A DNA stretch of 64,000 nucleotides from Leptolyngbya sp. NIES-3755 (GTDB lineage Bacteria > Cyanobacteriota > Cyanobacteriia > Leptolyngbyales > Leptolyngbyaceae), in assembly GCA_001548435.1 (NCBI GenBank), contig AP017308.1, positions 1,435,030 through 1,499,029 of the forward strand, written 5' to 3'. A program made the position numbers and the translations under genes. Positions within the stretch are counted from its first letter, which is position 1, and each line of letters starts with the position of its first letter. The notes beneath the pieces were generated by a model. The model did no database searches, was not told the origin of the DNA, and saw only the letters and a list, made by a program, of their open reading frames with translations. Shown piece by piece: positions 8,620 to 17,152 of this stretch.

Positions 8620-9234
8620 TTACTCAGTTTCTTTCCAGCGATCGACACCCACACAATCAATCTCAAACTGATCCAACGCCCGCGCCACAACAAAATCGAC
8701 TAAATCTTCGATCGATTTCGGATTGTGATACCAAGCAGGAATCGCTGGAACAATTCGCGCTCCCGCTTCCGCCAACGTCGTTAGATTGCGTAAATGAATC
8801 AAACTAAACGGCGTTTCACGCGGCACAATTACCAATTTCCGCCCTTCTTTAAGCTGCACATCTGCCGCCCGTTCGAGCAAATCAGAGCTTAATCCTGCCG
8901 CAAGTTTCCCGACCGTACTCATGCTGCAAGGAATCACGAGCATTCCTAAAGTACGAAATGAACCACTCGCAATATTTGCACCGACATCGCCCCAAGGATG
9001 ACAGGTGAGTTTTCCACCAAATTCGACTCCAGCTTGAGAACGCCAGAATTGTTCTTGCTGAACGGGTTCCGGGGGCATTCGGATATTGAGTTCGGATTGC
9101 CAAACCATGTAGGTCGCTTTCGAGGCGACAAGCTCGATCGAGTAATCCGCTGACAAAAGATACTTCAAGGCGCGAACTGCATAAATCAGCCCCGAAGCCC
9201 CGGAAACCCCAATAATCAAAGGACGTTTAACCAC
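8620..9234 (-). CDS. ubiX: Flavin prenyltransferase UbiX
   Basis: Makes prenylated FMN, the cofactor of UbiD-type decarboxylases, from FMN and dimethylallyl phosphate. 204 residues with the flavin-binding GVSGASGLIYA near the N-terminus, the CSMSTVGKLAAGLSSDLLER active-site loop and VIVPRETPFSLIHLRNL stretch. It lies 48 bp from the RNB-family gene upstream. Its last 95 bp are duplicated at 7748-7842 on the far side of the TA module, so the present 3' end may have been brought in together with that module. Confidence 0.97.
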   Translation of the reverse strand: MVKRPLIIGVSGASGLIYAVRALKYLLSADYSIELVASKATYMVWQSELNIRMPPEPVQQEQFWRSQAGVEFGGKLTCHPWGDVGANIASGSFRTLGMLVIPCSMSTVGKLAAGLSSDLLERAADVQLKEGRKLVIVPRETPFSLIHLRNLTTLAEAGARIVPAIPAWYHNPKSIEDLVDFVVARALDQFEIDCVGVDRWKETE

Positions 9235-9282
9235 AGCGATACCCTAGATAAAAAATGCGGGTGTGTTATCCCGCACCTTCTA

Positions 9283-11637
9283 TTATTCCTCACCAAATTC
9301 CTCATCGGGAGGTTCAGGCTGGAAGTCCGATCGCTCTTCTTCAAAGTCTTCGTCGGTCGCTTCACTGCCACCACCAACGGCAATTAAATCGATTTGCTGG
9401 CGGTAGTAATCGACACTCTTGACTTGGACTTCGATACGATCGCCTAATCGGTATTGTTTGCGATTCTTGCGACCGACGAGCGTTTGCTGGCGCGATCGAA
9501 ATTCGTACCAGTCATCTTTGAGCGAACTGACGTGAACAAGACCTTCGACTAAGAGTTCTTCGAGTTCCACGAATAATCCGTAAGATTGAACTCCGGTGAT
9601 TAAACCGTGGAAAACTTCGCCTGTGCGCTCTTTCATCAATTCAGCTTTCTTCAAGCCTTCCAGGTCGTTCTCAGCATCTTGAGCGATTTTCTCACGTTCG
9701 GTTAAGTGAACCACGACGGCTTTGAAATGGCTTTCGAGTTCTTGATGCAAATCGGTTGGCAGAACGTTCCAGTTAATTTGACCGTGACAGGAACTATGGC
9801 GCAGATCGACGCTGTCTTTCACTCGTGAAGAACGTCGATCGCGTCCTTCCTCGAACACGGCATGAAGCGCTCGGTGCACCAGCAAGTCTGGATAACGGCG
9901 AACCGGAGACGTGAAATGGGTATAACCTTCATCCAACGCTAAACCAAAATGCGCTTTCGGCTCGGTGCTGTAGAAAGCGGGCTTCATCGTTGAAAGTAGC
10001 AAGTAAGTGAGAACTCGTTCTGCGTTCGATTCAGCAAACGCATGAGTGAAGTTTTGATAGTCCTGGGGGCGAACTTCTTCCTCTTGTTCGAGCTTCAGTT
10101 CGATTCCCATACTGACCGCGAGTTTGACCAGTTCTTGCACTTCTTCGAGATCAGGCGTGGGATGCACTCGATATACGCTTGGGATTCCTAACGCTTTTAA
10201 GTGAGAAGCCACGGTCTGATTCGCGAGTAACATTAACTCAACGATCATCGAGTGAATCGGGAGCGTGGAAGAAACGACCACCGCACCGAGAACACCTTCA
10301 TCGTCGTAGTGGAATTTGCTAAAGGTGAATTTTCCAGCTTCTTCTGGTGATTCAGAACCGTCTGGACGAGCGTAGATTTTCTCAGGCAAATTCAACTCAA
10401 ACGCGCCTCGTTTGCGGCGTTGATCTTTGATCGCGTGACTTAATCGATCGAGTTGTGCCAACAGTTCAAAAATCGGCTCGAATTCTTTCAGTTCTTCGGT
10501 ATGCTGATCGGCTAAAATCGCCTCTGCTTGTTCATAACTCAGTTTGTAATCGACTTGAATCACAGTGGGCTGAATCTCAAACTCCGTCACTTGTCCAGAT
10601 TCGTCCAGCGTAATCAAGACCGAAATTGCAAGTCGATCTTTTCCAGGTTGCAGCGAACAGAGATTTTGGGTCAATTGTTCCGGCAGCATCGGAATGACCA
10701 ACTCACCTAAATAAGCTGAAGTTCCGCGTCGTTGAGCTTCTCGATCGAGGGATGATCCAGATTCGACATACCGTGCCACATCTGCGATATGAATCCCCAA
10801 TCGCCAATTTCCTGCCTTCGTTTTCTCCAGCGTGATCGCATCATCTGCGGTATCTTCGCTGCTGGCTTTAATTGTCAATGTCGTTAATCCACGCAGATCA
10901 ACGCGCATTTTCATTTCTGGTTTCGTCACCTTACTCGGTAACTCTTTTGCGGCTGCGAGAACGTTTTCCGAAAACTCGCGGGGCAAATCATGTTTGCAGC
11001 AAACGATATCAATATCTGCCGCGTCATCATCTGCGCCTAAAACCTTCGCAACTTTACCTAGAGGAGAATACTGTCCGATCGGGTAACGTTTGATCTGCAC
11101 ATGCGCCAAATGATCGATCGCTTCATCGAGCGTTAATCCGTTTTCGTTCACTTGCAATTCAAACAACAAGCGATCGTCCAACGGAACGGCTCGAAATTCC
11201 CCGGTTTCGCTCTTTTTAATTCGAGCTAGAACCGACGGATTCGCCCGTTCTAAAATCAGTCGAACTTCACCTTCGGGACTGCGACGACGACTGCCTTCTT
11301 TCGTCACCCGAACTAAAACGCGATCGCCATTCCAGGCATGATTCAATTGACTCTCACGGATATAGATATCTTCAGAGCCTTCCGTATCCTGAATCGCGAA
11401 ACAGAACCCTTTGCTCGAACAACGTAACTTTCCTTCAACTACGCCATCTTCGGTCATTCGGCGATATTTTCCGCGTTCTTTCACCAAGACCCCGATCTTT
11501 TCGAGCGCATCCAACGCAATCTGGAGGCGGCGCAGGCTCGGTTCGTCGTTACACTCCAGCTTTTTCTCTAAAGCTTTGGGAGCGACTAATTTATCGTCTG
11601 TGAAGTTAGCAAGTAACTCAGCGATCGAGAATTCCAT
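9283..11637 (-). CDS. RNase R/II (RNB) family exoribonuclease, VacB/Zam-like
   Basis: 784 residues. Order of domains: N-terminal winged helix (to ~70), cold-shock/OB domains (KLRCSSKGFCFAIQD near 72), RNB core (about 245-590, with HIADVARYVESG, RRGTSAYL, HFTSPVRRYPDLLVHRA) and a C-terminal S1 domain (VFHGLITGVQSYGLFVELEE). The family degrades RNA 3' to 5'. The usual cluster of catalytic Asp residues reads TIKASSEDTADDAI instead of TIDGEDARDFDDAV, so the first Asp is Lys and the second appears replaced or shifted. It could be the cyanobacterial Zam paralogue rather than a fully active RNase R. Acidic C-terminal tail. Confidence 0.9.
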   Translation of the reverse strand: MEFSIAELLANFTDDKLVAPKALEKKLECNDEPSLRRLQIALDALEKIGVLVKERGKYRRMTEDGVVEGKLRCSSKGFCFAIQDTEGSEDIYIRESQLNHAWNGDRVLVRVTKEGSRRRSPEGEVRLILERANPSVLARIKKSETGEFRAVPLDDRLLFELQVNENGLTLDEAIDHLAHVQIKRYPIGQYSPLGKVAKVLGADDDAADIDIVCCKHDLPREFSENVLAAAKELPSKVTKPEMKMRVDLRGLTTLTIKASSEDTADDAITLEKTKAGNWRLGIHIADVARYVESGSSLDREAQRRGTSAYLGELVIPMLPEQLTQNLCSLQPGKDRLAISVLITLDESGQVTEFEIQPTVIQVDYKLSYEQAEAILADQHTEELKEFEPIFELLAQLDRLSHAIKDQRRKRGAFELNLPEKIYARPDGSESPEEAGKFTFSKFHYDDEGVLGAVVVSSTLPIHSMIVELMLLANQTVASHLKALGIPSVYRVHPTPDLEEVQELVKLAVSMGIELKLEQEEEVRPQDYQNFTHAFAESNAERVLTYLLLSTMKPAFYSTEPKAHFGLALDEGYTHFTSPVRRYPDLLVHRALHAVFEEGRDRRSSRVKDSVDLRHSSCHGQINWNVLPTDLHQELESHFKAVVVHLTEREKIAQDAENDLEGLKKAELMKERTGEVFHGLITGVQSYGLFVELEELLVEGLVHVSSLKDDWYEFRSRQQTLVGRKNRKQYRLGDRIEVQVKSVDYYRQQIDLIAVGGGSEATDEDFEEERSDFQPEPPDEEFGEE

Positions 11638-12110
11638 GAAGCGATTTGTCCTCGTGTGTTGAACAGAGTGGTCGGGGGGTTCGTCTTGTTGTCGTCGCTC
11701 GATCGCGTTGCGTTTGAGGCAGTCCTCTTACTGGCTGATTCACGATCGACCACTCAACAAGCCGATGAGTTTCCCAGTTTTAGCAGATGGGAGCGCTGCG
11801 AACGGGTGCAGGTGGCTGATAGGAAGAGGGGTGAAGCTCCGAAGTTGACCAAAATCAACGGTTTCGGAAGTTCGGTTTCCACATAAGAACACGCTGCATT
11901 GAGATTGCCGAATGTTGCCAAGATGCAATTCACCACTGCGATTGGGATGAAGTCACTTCTTTCTGCGCGGTAGCCATGCGCTACACAACAAACGCGATCT
12001 CTTTTCTATTCTTACTCAGGTTGGGCATGTTGAAACATCGATATTGTGCGATCGAGCTTCGGTTGTGATGGAATGGGATCGATTTCAGGGTAAAAACTTG
12101 GGGAAAGGTG
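11638..12110. other. Long upstream region of the RNB gene, no gene seen
   Basis: About 470 bp before the 21-bp repeats. A nine-base inverted repeat, GAGTGGTCG (11666-11674) and CGACCACTC (11747-11755), could close a hairpin in the 5' leader of the minus-strand RNB gene. Apart from the 3' end of the open frame noted under the repeats, I see no protein gene or tRNA here. Confidence 0.4.
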
Positions 12111-12299
12111 ACGAAAATCGCGATCGTTGTAAGTAAACTTTGTGAGTAATGCAACAAAATCGGCTTGTAAGTGAGAAAAATCGTTTCTGTCGTTACGAAC
12201 ATCGTGCTGGATCTTACGAATATTGTTTCTGTCGTCACGAACGTCGCGCTAGATCTGACAAACGTTATGTTCGATTCAACGAATACGATTTTTGAGCTT
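12111..12299. repeat. Nine degenerate 21-bp tandem repeats
   Basis: Units begin exactly every 21 bases at 12111, 12132, 12153, 12174, 12195, 12216, 12237, 12258 and 12279; the best conserved resemble ACGAACATCGTGCTGGATCTT. On the plus strand the frame has stops in units 2 and 3. On the minus strand it stays open through all nine units, giving heptads such as ETIFVRS, STMFVTT and ETIFLTY, and runs on to a stop at 11981. No convincing ATG or ribosome site is seen, so coding is uncertain. Confidence 0.75.
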
Positions 12300-12380
12300 G
12301 ATTCGTCTGCGGTTTTCTACTCGTTCCTCGATCGCGAACTTAGGCTATAGTGCGAGGACAGATTGAAGAACGCGAACGCA

Positions 12381-13118
12381 ATGAGAAGACTCAAACAATT
12401 CATGGGCTGGATTCTGGTCAGCCTCGTTTTATTTAGCTGTTCTGCACCCGTACAGGCAGACTCGAATATTGATCCGAAGTTTGAAGCACAAGTTTTAGAA
12501 GTGATTAAGAAGAATCCACAAGCCATTATGGATTCTGTGCAGGCTTACCAACGCGCTCAACAAGACGATCAGCGCAAAGCACAACAATCCTTCATTCAGG
12601 AATTGCAGCAGAATCCCAAAGCGGTAATTGCACAGTCTCCAACGAAGGGCAAAGGAAATACAGTCTTAGTCGAATTCTCTGATTTTCAATGTCCGTATTG
12701 TCAGGCAGCAGCGGGAACCGTTCGCCAGTTTGTGACAAAAAACAGCGATCGAGTCACACTGGTTTATAAGCATTTACCGTTAACGAGCATTCACGCTCAA
12801 GCACTTCCGGCAGCGAAGGCAGCTTGGGCAGCCGGACAGCAAGGAAAATTCTGGGAATTTCATGATGGCTTGTTCGCGCAGCAGAAAGAAATTGGAGAGC
12901 CACTGTTTGCAAGTTTGGCGAAAAGCTTGAAATTGGATGGGGCGCGGTTCGATCGCGATCGCAATTCCAAAGCAGCAGAAGCCGCAGTCAATCAAGACAT
13001 TCAACTGGCTGACAAACTCGGCATTAATGGCACTCCATTTTTTGTGATGAATGGTCGTGTATTCTCTGGAGATGTGGAACTCGCTGCATTAGAGCAAGTT
13101 CTCAATCAAGCGCAATAG
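12381..13118 (+). CDS. DsbA-family thioredoxin-fold lipoprotein
   Basis: 245 residues. A signal sequence with possible lipobox (SLVLFSC) points to export and anchoring in the periplasm or lumen side. After a linker rich in Gln and Ala, the thioredoxin-like domain begins at VLVEFSDFQCPYCQAAAG with the redox pair in CPYC, and the cis-proline loop is LGINGTPFFVMNG near the end. This matches DsbA/thiol:disulfide interchange proteins that handle disulfides in exported proteins. ATG at 12381 chosen over an upstream TTG. It probably forms an operon with the PPC-domain gene 19 bp downstream. Confidence 0.92.
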   Translation: MRRLKQFMGWILVSLVLFSCSAPVQADSNIDPKFEAQVLEVIKKNPQAIMDSVQAYQRAQQDDQRKAQQSFIQELQQNPKAVIAQSPTKGKGNTVLVEFSDFQCPYCQAAAGTVRQFVTKNSDRVTLVYKHLPLTSIHAQALPAAKAAWAAGQQGKFWEFHDGLFAQQKEIGEPLFASLAKSLKLDGARFDRDRNSKAAEAAVNQDIQLADKLGINGTPFFVMNGRVFSGDVELAALEQVLNQAQ

Positions 13119-13137
13119 ATGGAAGTGAGAAGTGAAC

Positions 13138-13575
13138 ATGAAACGATGGATGTCTTGGCTGTGTGCGGTTCCTGTTGTGGTTTCGGTTTCAACGAGTGCA
13201 ATGGCACAAACGCCTAATCGAGCGTATGCTCCGATTCCGTTGACACCAGGAAGAGAAGTGAACGATCGCTTATCCGATGCGGATATTCCCACGGGGCAAG
13301 GCAACTTTGCGCGGGATTATATTGTGCAATTGCAGGCAGGGGATCAAATTGCGATCGACTTATCTTCGGATAGTTTCGATACGATCGTGATGTTGATGAC
13401 GACGAATGGATCGACTGTGGCAGAGAACGATGATGGACCGGATGGGACGACAAATTCGTTACTGTTTACTCGGATTACTCGAACTGGAAACTATATTGTT
13501 CGAGTGAGAGCGTTTGGAGAAACCGCAGGCGGACCGTTCAAACTGAGACTGACGCGATTGAGACCTGTGCAGTAG
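13138..13575 (+). CDS. Secreted PPC-domain protein
   Basis: 145 residues: signal peptide (MKRWMSWLCAVPVVVSVSTS, cleavage near AMAQ) followed by a single bacterial pre-peptidase C-terminal domain with RDYIVQLQAGDQIAIDLSSD, SFDTIVMLMTTNG, VAENDDG and TGNYIVRVRAF. Such beta-sandwich domains usually sit at the end of secreted proteases or occur alone in the periplasm. No catalytic domain is present. ATG at 13138 follows a GAAGTGAGAAG ribosome region. Function unknown. Confidence 0.88.
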   Translation: MKRWMSWLCAVPVVVSVSTSAMAQTPNRAYAPIPLTPGREVNDRLSDADIPTGQGNFARDYIVQLQAGDQIAIDLSSDSFDTIVMLMTTNGSTVAENDDGPDGTTNSLLFTRITRTGNYIVRVRAFGETAGGPFKLRLTRLRPVQ

Positions 13576-13605
13576 ATTGAGCGGCTTCGTTGTTATCGGC
13601 TAATG

Positions 13606-13709
13606 CCCCCTAAATCCCCCAAATTTGGGGGACTTTGAGTGAGAAAAGAGTTCAGAATTCCAGAAATTTCCAATTCTTCAAAATCCCCCAGAATGGGGGA
13701 TTTAGGGGG
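13606..13709. repeat. Intergenic inverted repeat (CCCCCTAAATCCCCC family)
   Basis: A perfect 15-bp inverted repeat, CCCCCTAAATCCCCC (13606-13620) and GGGGGATTTAGGGGG (13695-13709), with smaller C/G palindromes just inside each arm. This is a widespread cyanobacterial intergenic element, probably a small non-autonomous repeat (MITE or REP type). It can fold into a long hairpin as RNA or ssDNA. Confidence 0.85.
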
Positions 13710-13749
13710 CGACCCCCGGATAGTCTGAACCCAAAATCTTTGATAACTC

Positions 13750-13793
13750 AAACAATGAGAGGCGATCCAATTTCGGATCGCCTCTCATTGTTT
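13750..13793. terminator. Bidirectional terminator between PPC gene and glnB
   Basis: A 19-bp perfect stem, AAACAATGAGAGGCGATCC and its complement, around a 6-base loop. A-rich and T-rich stem ends allow it to stop transcription from both convergent genes. Confidence 0.9.
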
Positions 13794-13816
13794 AAACCAA
13801 TTAAAAAATAGTGTCG

Positions 13817-14173
<357 letters not shown>

Positions 14174-14229
14174 CTAATTTCTATCGTTCGGGCATGACAC
14201 TATCTATCATTGTTCACAAAAGGAATTTT

Positions 14230-14243
14230 GTAACAACGAATAC
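14230..14243 (-). promoter_or_regulatory. NtcA-type binding site upstream of glnB
   Basis: GTA-N8-TAC (GTATTCGTTGTTAC on the minus strand), an exact match to the NtcA consensus. A TAGATA/TAGTGT -10-like sequence follows 23-27 bases downstream, close to the spacing of class II NtcA promoters. This fits the known NtcA activation of glnB in cyanobacteria. Confidence 0.75.
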
Positions 14244-14355
14244 GATCGACATTTTGCCTACCCGATCGTAGTGCTGTTTCCGAGTTTCGCATAGGCATCT
14301 AGAAATCGGAATTCCCTGGTAGCAATTCGTAATTTGAGTGTTACGAATCAAGACG

Positions 14356-14946
14356 TTATTTAGACGAAGGAGCTAACAAGGGACGCACCAACAAGAAGCC
14401 TGCACCAAAAGCACTGACAACGATTAAGCCAATGACGACTGCTAGCATCCAGCCATTGAGTTCGATGTAAGAATCTTTCTCTGGCTTGATCTTGCGACGA
14501 GGTTTGCTGTCTTGCTCGATGATTAGCTTTTCTTCGATCGGTTCAAGCGGCTTCAGTTCCAAATGGGGCGGAATGGGTTCAGCCATCGGTTCCGCTGGCA
14601 TCCGAGGCGGCATCACAGGAATTTGAAAGGTCGGCTCTTCAAGGGTGAGATCAACACGAGGAGCAGGCGAATTAGATGGAGCCGACGCAGGCTGAATCGC
14701 ATTTGAGAACTTGCGAAGCTGAAGGGCTGCCTGTACTGTCTTTTCAATCTCTTGACGCAATTGTTGATTTTGTTGAGCCAACTTCTGATTTTCAGTTTTC
14801 ATTGACTCCATTGCGGTTTTGGTTGCCTGAAGTTCAGCAACGACTTCGCGATACACCGAGATTGGAACAGCAGGGGAATATCCAACCGACGATGTTGAGG
14901 GCAAGTTAACCGATCGAGGTGGCGTTTTTTGCGTCATGGGGTTCAT
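14356..14946 (-). CDS. Coiled-coil protein with C-terminal membrane anchor
   Basis: 196 residues. A coiled coil (about residues 33-75, rich in Glu, Gln and Lys: MESMKTENQKLAQQNQQL) is followed by a Pro-rich acidic linker, a basic patch (KPRRKIKPEK) and one transmembrane helix near the end (MLAVVIGLIVVSAFGAGFLL). The arrangement suggests a tail-anchored cytoplasmic protein. It is a conserved-type cyanobacterial hypothetical; I cannot name a function. ATG at 14946 is followed by a second possible ATG three codons on. Confidence 0.75.
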   Translation of the reverse strand: MNPMTQKTPPRSVNLPSTSSVGYSPAVPISVYREVVAELQATKTAMESMKTENQKLAQQNQQLRQEIEKTVQAALQLRKFSNAIQPASAPSNSPAPRVDLTLEEPTFQIPVMPPRMPAEPMAEPIPPHLELKPLEPIEEKLIIEQDSKPRRKIKPEKDSYIELNGWMLAVVIGLIVVSAFGAGFLLVRPLLAPSSK

Positions 14947-15170
14947 ATCTGTAAAAGTAATCTGAAAAAGCGGAACTTGGTAATGCCCTCAGAATAGCTG
15001 CAATTGAAGCAATCAACGCACTTTTAGTCAAGTTATTTGTGGAAAAATTTTCATTTGGGGATCGATTTCGGGGATTGCTGAGAGAATCACAAAAAAATTA
15101 CAAAAAGCGATCGCGCATCCGTGCAAATTCGATTGCTAAGATCGATCAGGTTATTTTCTCTAAATCCACC

Positions 15171-15569
15171 ATGACACAAGCGCAAGAACACCCGGAAGTG
15201 AAGTACGGGGAACGCCTGATCGAAGAAGGCAAGTTAATCACTTTTCCCAATCCAAGACCGGGACGACGCTATACGATTTCGATTACACTGCCTGAGTTTA
15301 CGTGCAAATGTCCGTTCTCTGGCTATCCCGATTTCGGTACGATTTACGTGAATTACGTACCGGATCAGCGGGTGGTGGAATTGAAAGCGATCAAGCTGTA
15401 CATCAATAGCTACCGCGATCGCTATATTTCTCACGAAGAAGCCGCGAACCAAATTCTCGATGATCTTGTCGAAGCTTGCAATCCGCTAGAAGTCACTATC
15501 AGAGCGGATTATACGCCGCGTGGTAATGTTCACACCGTTGTCGAAGTGACTCATCAGAAACAAGCATAG
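15171..15569 (+). CDS. queF: NADPH-dependent 7-cyano-7-deazaguanine reductase QueF
   Basis: Reduces preQ0 to preQ1 in queuosine synthesis for tRNA. 132 residues, the short (type I) QueF. The active site is FTCKCPFSGYPDFG, whose second Cys forms the covalent thioimide, followed by VELKAIKLYINSYRD, the QueF family motif. The frame is open 132 bp farther upstream, but homology starts at MTQAQEHPEVKYGERL, so I use the ATG at 15171. No preQ1 riboswitch is apparent in the leader. Confidence 0.97.
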   Translation: MTQAQEHPEVKYGERLIEEGKLITFPNPRPGRRYTISITLPEFTCKCPFSGYPDFGTIYVNYVPDQRVVELKAIKLYINSYRDRYISHEEAANQILDDLVEACNPLEVTIRADYTPRGNVHTVVEVTHQKQA

Positions 15570-15634
15570 TTCTCACGCAAACTCCGGAATAGAAACTTGG
15601 GCAGACTAGCGCTGACGTTTCTATTCCCATTCCC

Positions 15635-16768
15635 GTGAATTCACCTGTTAAGTCCTCCTCAAATCGCTTCCTTGAATTAGATGTACTGCGCGGAATTGCG
15701 GCATTCAGCGTGGTTTTGTTTCACTACACAAGCCAGTATGCCACGCTGTTTCAGCATTCCTCGGCGCTAGGGTTCTACTTTGCGATCGGGCGACATGGTG
15801 TGGAATTATTTTTCATGATTAGCGGCTTTGTGATTTTGATGTCGATCGAACGCACCAAGCGCGGACTCGATTTTGTCGTGGGACGGGTGGCGCGATTGTA
15901 TCCAGCGTATTGGATCGCGATCGCATTAACCAGTAGTGTGATGGCAATCGCTCAAGTTTCGACTCTGCAAGTGAAGCCGATCGAGATTTTGATCAATCTC
16001 ACGATGATTCAGGGATTTTTCAAGCTTCCCCACGTTGATGATGTGTATTGGACGCTTCAATTGGAGTTGTGCTTTTACGGGTTGATGTTTGCGGTGTATC
16101 GGCTGCAATGGCTCAAACAGATTGAAAAAGTTGTCGTCGTTTGGGTGTCGATCGCAGCGTATTTAGCGTTTAAGACTTATACAGCGCGATGGGGCGCGAT
16201 CGTTGAAGTTCCAGAGTTTTCTGGCAGTGTGGGTTCGATGCCGTTGATGATTGCTGGTGGGAAATTGAATTTAGTTGCAGAGCTAAGAGAGTTCTTTCGA
16301 GAAGCTTTTCTATTCAAATACGCCCATCTGTTTACATTAGGAATTGTGCTCTACCGCGTGAAACAAACGGGTTTAACTTGGCAGCGAGGAGCCACGATCG
16401 CGGTTTGTATTTTGATGCAAAAGATTGCTTACTCTTCTGAAACTTCTTGGGAAACAACGGGATTCGTAGCTGCATTCGTTGTCGTATTCTATCTAGCGAT
16501 TCAAGGGTATTTGAAATGGATTTGCGTCAAGCCTTTGATCTTCCTGGGAACGATTTCTTACAGCTTGTATTTGGTGCATCAAAACATCGGTTATGCAATG
16601 ATCCGATCGCTTTATCAGATCAATGTAAATCCGAATTTGAGCATTTTAATGACCACGATCGCAATGATGCTAATCGCTACTGGAATTACATTCGGTGTTG
16701 AACGTCCTGCGCTCAAGTGGATTCGCGATCGATATGAACTGTGGAAGTTACACGAACTCAATTCCTAA
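15635..16768 (+). CDS. Acyltransferase 3 family membrane protein
   Basis: 377 residues, GTG start. N-terminal FLELDVLRGIAAFSVVLFHY and HGVELFFMISGFVI are diagnostic for acyltransferase family 3 (OafA/NodX-like), with about ten membrane helices; the conserved RLYPAYWIA and YSLYLVHQNIG segments are also present. Such proteins transfer acetyl or other acyl groups to sugars of surface polysaccharides. It is convergent with the DUF2809 gene, with only 9 bp between the stops. Substrate unknown. Confidence 0.92.
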   Translation: MNSPVKSSSNRFLELDVLRGIAAFSVVLFHYTSQYATLFQHSSALGFYFAIGRHGVELFFMISGFVILMSIERTKRGLDFVVGRVARLYPAYWIAIALTSSVMAIAQVSTLQVKPIEILINLTMIQGFFKLPHVDDVYWTLQLELCFYGLMFAVYRLQWLKQIEKVVVVWVSIAAYLAFKTYTARWGAIVEVPEFSGSVGSMPLMIAGGKLNLVAELREFFREAFLFKYAHLFTLGIVLYRVKQTGLTWQRGATIAVCILMQKIAYSSETSWETTGFVAAFVVVFYLAIQGYLKWICVKPLIFLGTISYSLYLVHQNIGYAMIRSLYQINVNPNLSILMTTIAMMLIATGITFGVERPALKWIRDRYELWKLHELNS

Positions 16769-16777
16769 GTGCTTGCA

Positions 16778-17149
16778 TCAACGGCGTAAGAGTTTCACCC
16801 AAAGCCATCCAGCAAAATTTCCAACTGCATACGGCGGAAAGTCTGACCAAAGGAACGTATTTCCAAGAACTAACCGTCCCGGAAGCGTTGCGCGGATGGC
16901 TTGAAGAAACGGAGGCTTCCAGAGTTGAAGAAACTCGATCGCACAGGAAAACAGAAACACTCCAAGTGCAGTTTTGACGATCGACCATTTTGGAAAGCAG
17001 AACTGAACCAGTGCAATAAAAAAAATCTGGTAAGCAATGCTGCCAAAGACATCGCTAAACCAGTCAGGAAAAATCGGTGAGAATCTTACGAAGTAACCGA
17101 GTGGGACGATGAGTACGATCGTCAACAGTAGAGAAACGCGATAAGGCAT
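16778..17149 (-). CDS. DUF2809 membrane protein
   Basis: 123 residues with three or four membrane helices (VSLLLTIVLIVPLGYFV, IAYQIFFIALVQF, TALGVFLFSCAIEFLQLW). The ..AIEFLQLWKPPFLQAIRAT and LGNTFLWSDFPPYAVG motifs mark DUF2809 (VanZ-like). Role unknown. It lies 3 bp after the ccs1 start-to-stop unit on the same strand, so it probably ends the ccdA-ccs1 operon. Confidence 0.85.
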   Translation of the reverse strand: MPYRVSLLLTIVLIVPLGYFVRFSPIFPDWFSDVFGSIAYQIFFIALVQFCFPKWSIVKTALGVFLFSCAIEFLQLWKPPFLQAIRATLPGRLVLGNTFLWSDFPPYAVGNFAGWLWVKLLRR

Positions 17150-17152
17150 GAA

